From positions 1 to 64,000 of the IMG/VR virus record IMGVR_UViG_3300025121_000035: a stretch of 64,000 bases of DNA. One strand, given 5' to 3'. The position numbers were made by a program, and so were the translations under genes. This DNA is from a virus. Of this stretch, positions 62,523 to 64,000 are shown piece after piece (position 1 is the first letter of the stretch; each line of letters begins with the position of its first letter). The notes under the pieces were generated by a model. The model saw only the letters and a program-made list of their open reading frames with translations, ran no database searches and was not told the DNA's origin.

Positions 62523-63641
62523 CTATTTATCTTCGTTTTTATCTTCGTTTTTATCTTCGTTTTTATCAACAGATGCTTTCTTAGTATATTTTCTTTTTGA
62601 TTTTTTTTCTTGTTCGTTTTTCATATCATCATCAGTTTCTTCTTTAAGATATTCATCTGGAATATCATCTCCAAAAATTTCTTTAATTATTTGTTTTTCA
62701 ACTTGTTCTTCAATAATTTTAATATTTGTATATATATTATTAATAATTATTTTTTTATAATATTGTACAATATCACCCTCCATATTTTCAACCATCATTT
62801 TAACAAATTCTGGTTTACCTATTTTATCTTTAAATTCTATATTTACAGAAATATCGTGTTTTCTTTTAAATGTACTGAAAACCATTTCATTAGGATCCAA
62901 TTGTGATTGTTGTACTTGTGGTTGATTAAGATTATTTGTTTGTTGTGATTGAGAAACACTTGTAGGTTGTCTTTGTAATCTTTTCAACCTTCTTTTATTT
63001 GCTTCTTCTTCTCCATATGCCAATTTTTCATTTTCATATAATTCATCTATATTTACTATTGGTTTAATAATTGGTTGTGGTTTAGGTTGTGTTTTATTTT
63101 GTTGATTTAAAAAATCTTGGTAGGCATCATCATCATTATCATATACCTTATATTGTGATACATTTGTATTAGTATTATTTGGTATTTGTTGAGGACTATT
63201 ATCTTGTCTTATTATAGCTGATTCATTCATATTAGGTATAAATTGGTTTTGTATAGGTTGATTTTGCACTATATTGGATTGTGCTACCTTAGTTTTATTT
63301 GTAGTATTTTTAAGTATTTCTGAACCAATATTTTCATTTTTAACTTTACTTATATCAACAGATTTAATTTTATTTAAAATATCCGTATTTACTGCACTTG
63401 TTCTTAAAAATGCTTCTGGATCAATTTCATTTGATTGAACATTTGATTGAACATTTGATTGAACATTTGATTGAACATTTGTTGATTCACTAACTACATT
63501 ATCAAGTATACCATAATATTTTGAAAAAATATTTTTTTTAATCATTTGACCGTCTGATAGTTGATAAAATGCTTCTTCAATATTATCTTTAGCTATTGTA
63601 ACTGCTTTATGAGTAGGATCATCTTTTCTATAATAATGCAT
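62523..63641 (-). CDS. Low-complexity Asn/Gln-rich protein with coiled C-terminus
   Basis: In this 372-residue product the N-terminus is MHYYRKDDPTHKAVTIAKDN. Residues 55-230 are disordered, with a tandem NVQS repeat (12-bp units at about 63430-63480) and many Gln/Asn/Pro. About 245-335 is a helical domain (FVKMMVENMEGDIVQYYKK, EEQVEKQIIKEIFGDD). The tail is basic (KSKRKYTKK) then a KNED repeat from 12-bp units. A structural or scaffold role would fit, but there is no recognised family. Confidence 0.5.
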   Translation of the reverse strand: MHYYRKDDPTHKAVTIAKDNIEEAFYQLSDGQMIKKNIFSKYYGILDNVVSESTNVQSNVQSNVQSNVQSNEIDPEAFLRTSAVNTDILNKIKSVDISKVKNENIGSEILKNTTNKTKVAQSNIVQNQPIQNQFIPNMNESAIIRQDNSPQQIPNNTNTNVSQYKVYDNDDDAYQDFLNQQNKTQPKPQPIIKPIVNIDELYENEKLAYGEEEANKRRLKRLQRQPTSVSQSQQTNNLNQPQVQQSQLDPNEMVFSTFKRKHDISVNIEFKDKIGKPEFVKMMVENMEGDIVQYYKKIIINNIYTNIKIIEEQVEKQIIKEIFGDDIPDEYLKEETDDDMKNEQEKKSKRKYTKKASVDKNEDKNEDKNEDK

Positions 63642-63685
63642 AATTAATTTGTTTATTATTTTTTTTTTACTTATCTTGTGATATA

Positions 63686-63698
63686 TTTTAATATATAG
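63686..63698 (+). promoter_or_regulatory. TTTTAATATATAG box, possible promoter
   Basis: The box lies 42 nt before the last gene of the window and is identical to those at 19257 and 53518. Confidence 0.3.
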
Positions 63699-63740
63699 TT
63701 AAAAATGTAATTAAAGTTCAAAAAATAATCGTTTTTAATT

Positions 63741-64000
63741 ATGATTAAAAGATTTAACGAGTTTAATAAAAATCAAAGTATAGAAAGTGAAAGACTAGCA
63801 ATGGAAAGAGAATTGATAGCACGTAAAATTGCTAGAAATTTTGATGAAGGAAATTTAGAAAATGATATATCAGTTGCAGATATAGTTGAACTAATTACAT
63901 TTGAAATAACTCATAACGGAAATTTTCATATATCAGTTAGTAATGAAGATTCACTCTATATGCAATATGAAAGTGAAAATATAGGAAGATTAAAAGTATT
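63741..64000 (+). CDS. KRFNEF-leader protein (partial, runs off the right edge)
   Basis: The first 86 residues are visible. The start MIKRFNEFNKNQSIESERLAME has the basic-aromatic-Asn-Glu layout of the leader family, then a helix (RELIARKIARNFDEG) and a beta pattern (NGNFHISVSNED). It may be another capsid-targeted protein. Remainder outside the window. Confidence 0.55.
   Translation, partial: MIKRFNEFNKNQSIESERLAMERELIARKIARNFDEGNLENDISVADIVELITFEITHNGNFHISVSNEDSLYMQYESENIGRLKV

Overview
This window looks like part of a large, strongly A+T-rich tailed bacteriophage genome (a contractile-tailed, T4-like myovirus), most likely infecting a member of the Bacteroidota. The phage call rests on a baseplate block (OB-fold central spike, hub, LysM-like wedge protein), long tail-fibre genes with an S74 self-cleaving chaperone domain, a UvsX-type recombinase, a gp41/DnaB-type helicase, a GH24 lysozyme and many small overlapping hypothetical genes. 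The host inference comes from host-like genes whose closest look is Bacteroidota: a TonB transducer, an Hc1-type histone-like protein, Soj-type ParA, Hsp20 and DnaK. Leaders are A-rich and lack clear Shine-Dalgarno sequences, which also fits Bacteroidota.

Layout. 0-9 kb: accessory genes on both strands, including two Dam-type adenine methyltransferases, a nucleotidyltransferase-like protein, two divergent ribbon-helix-helix regulators and a homing endonuclease. 9.2-18.6 kb (+): giant fibre/adhesin genes. 18.6-19.7 kb (+): first members of a family sharing an N-terminal MK(T/N)FKQYNES-like peptide. 19.7-26.9 kb (-): baseplate. 27.2-37.6 kb (+): UvsX, helicase, an acidic protein and an adenosylcobalamin-type (class II) ribonucleotide reductase; helicase and reductase are both 'fractured' by split inteins with a Vsr-like homing endonuclease gene lodged between the halves, and the reductase carries a second, contiguous intein. 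37.7-43.1 kb (+): main cluster of the MKTFKQYNES family (leucine-rich-like and ankyrin-like repeat proteins), with thioredoxin, histone-like protein and a parS-like palindrome. 43.2-52.0 kb: TonB, DnaK interrupted by a group I intron, HNH and Vsr-like endonucleases, Hsp20. 52.2-53.5 kb: IS605-type tnpB element. 53.5-58.6 kb: membrane-anchored lysozyme, small genes, ParA. 58.8-62.0 kb: a C5-cytosine methyltransferase with a LAGLIDADG intein that is itself interrupted by a 353-bp IS605-like insertion, a gene with an in-frame UGA, and a tmRNA gene. The right end holds two genes of unknown role and the start of another KRFNE-type gene.

How it fits together. Replication and nucleotide supply (UvsX, gp41, NrdJ, thioredoxin) form one functional group. 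The virus also brings translation rescue (tmRNA), chaperones (DnaK, Hsp20), DNA methylation and partition (ParA plus parS-like site) functions. The most interesting candidate system is the MKTFKQYNES family: its leader closely resembles the T4 capsid-targeting sequence (MKTYQEFIAE) removed by the prohead protease, suggesting that a dozen or so repeat proteins are packed in the capsid, processed and delivered into the host. That is an inference, not shown by the sequence. The window is also unusually dense in selfish elements: split and contiguous inteins, at least seven homing-endonuclease genes or domains, a group I intron, and a dispersed family of IS605-like hairpin ends.
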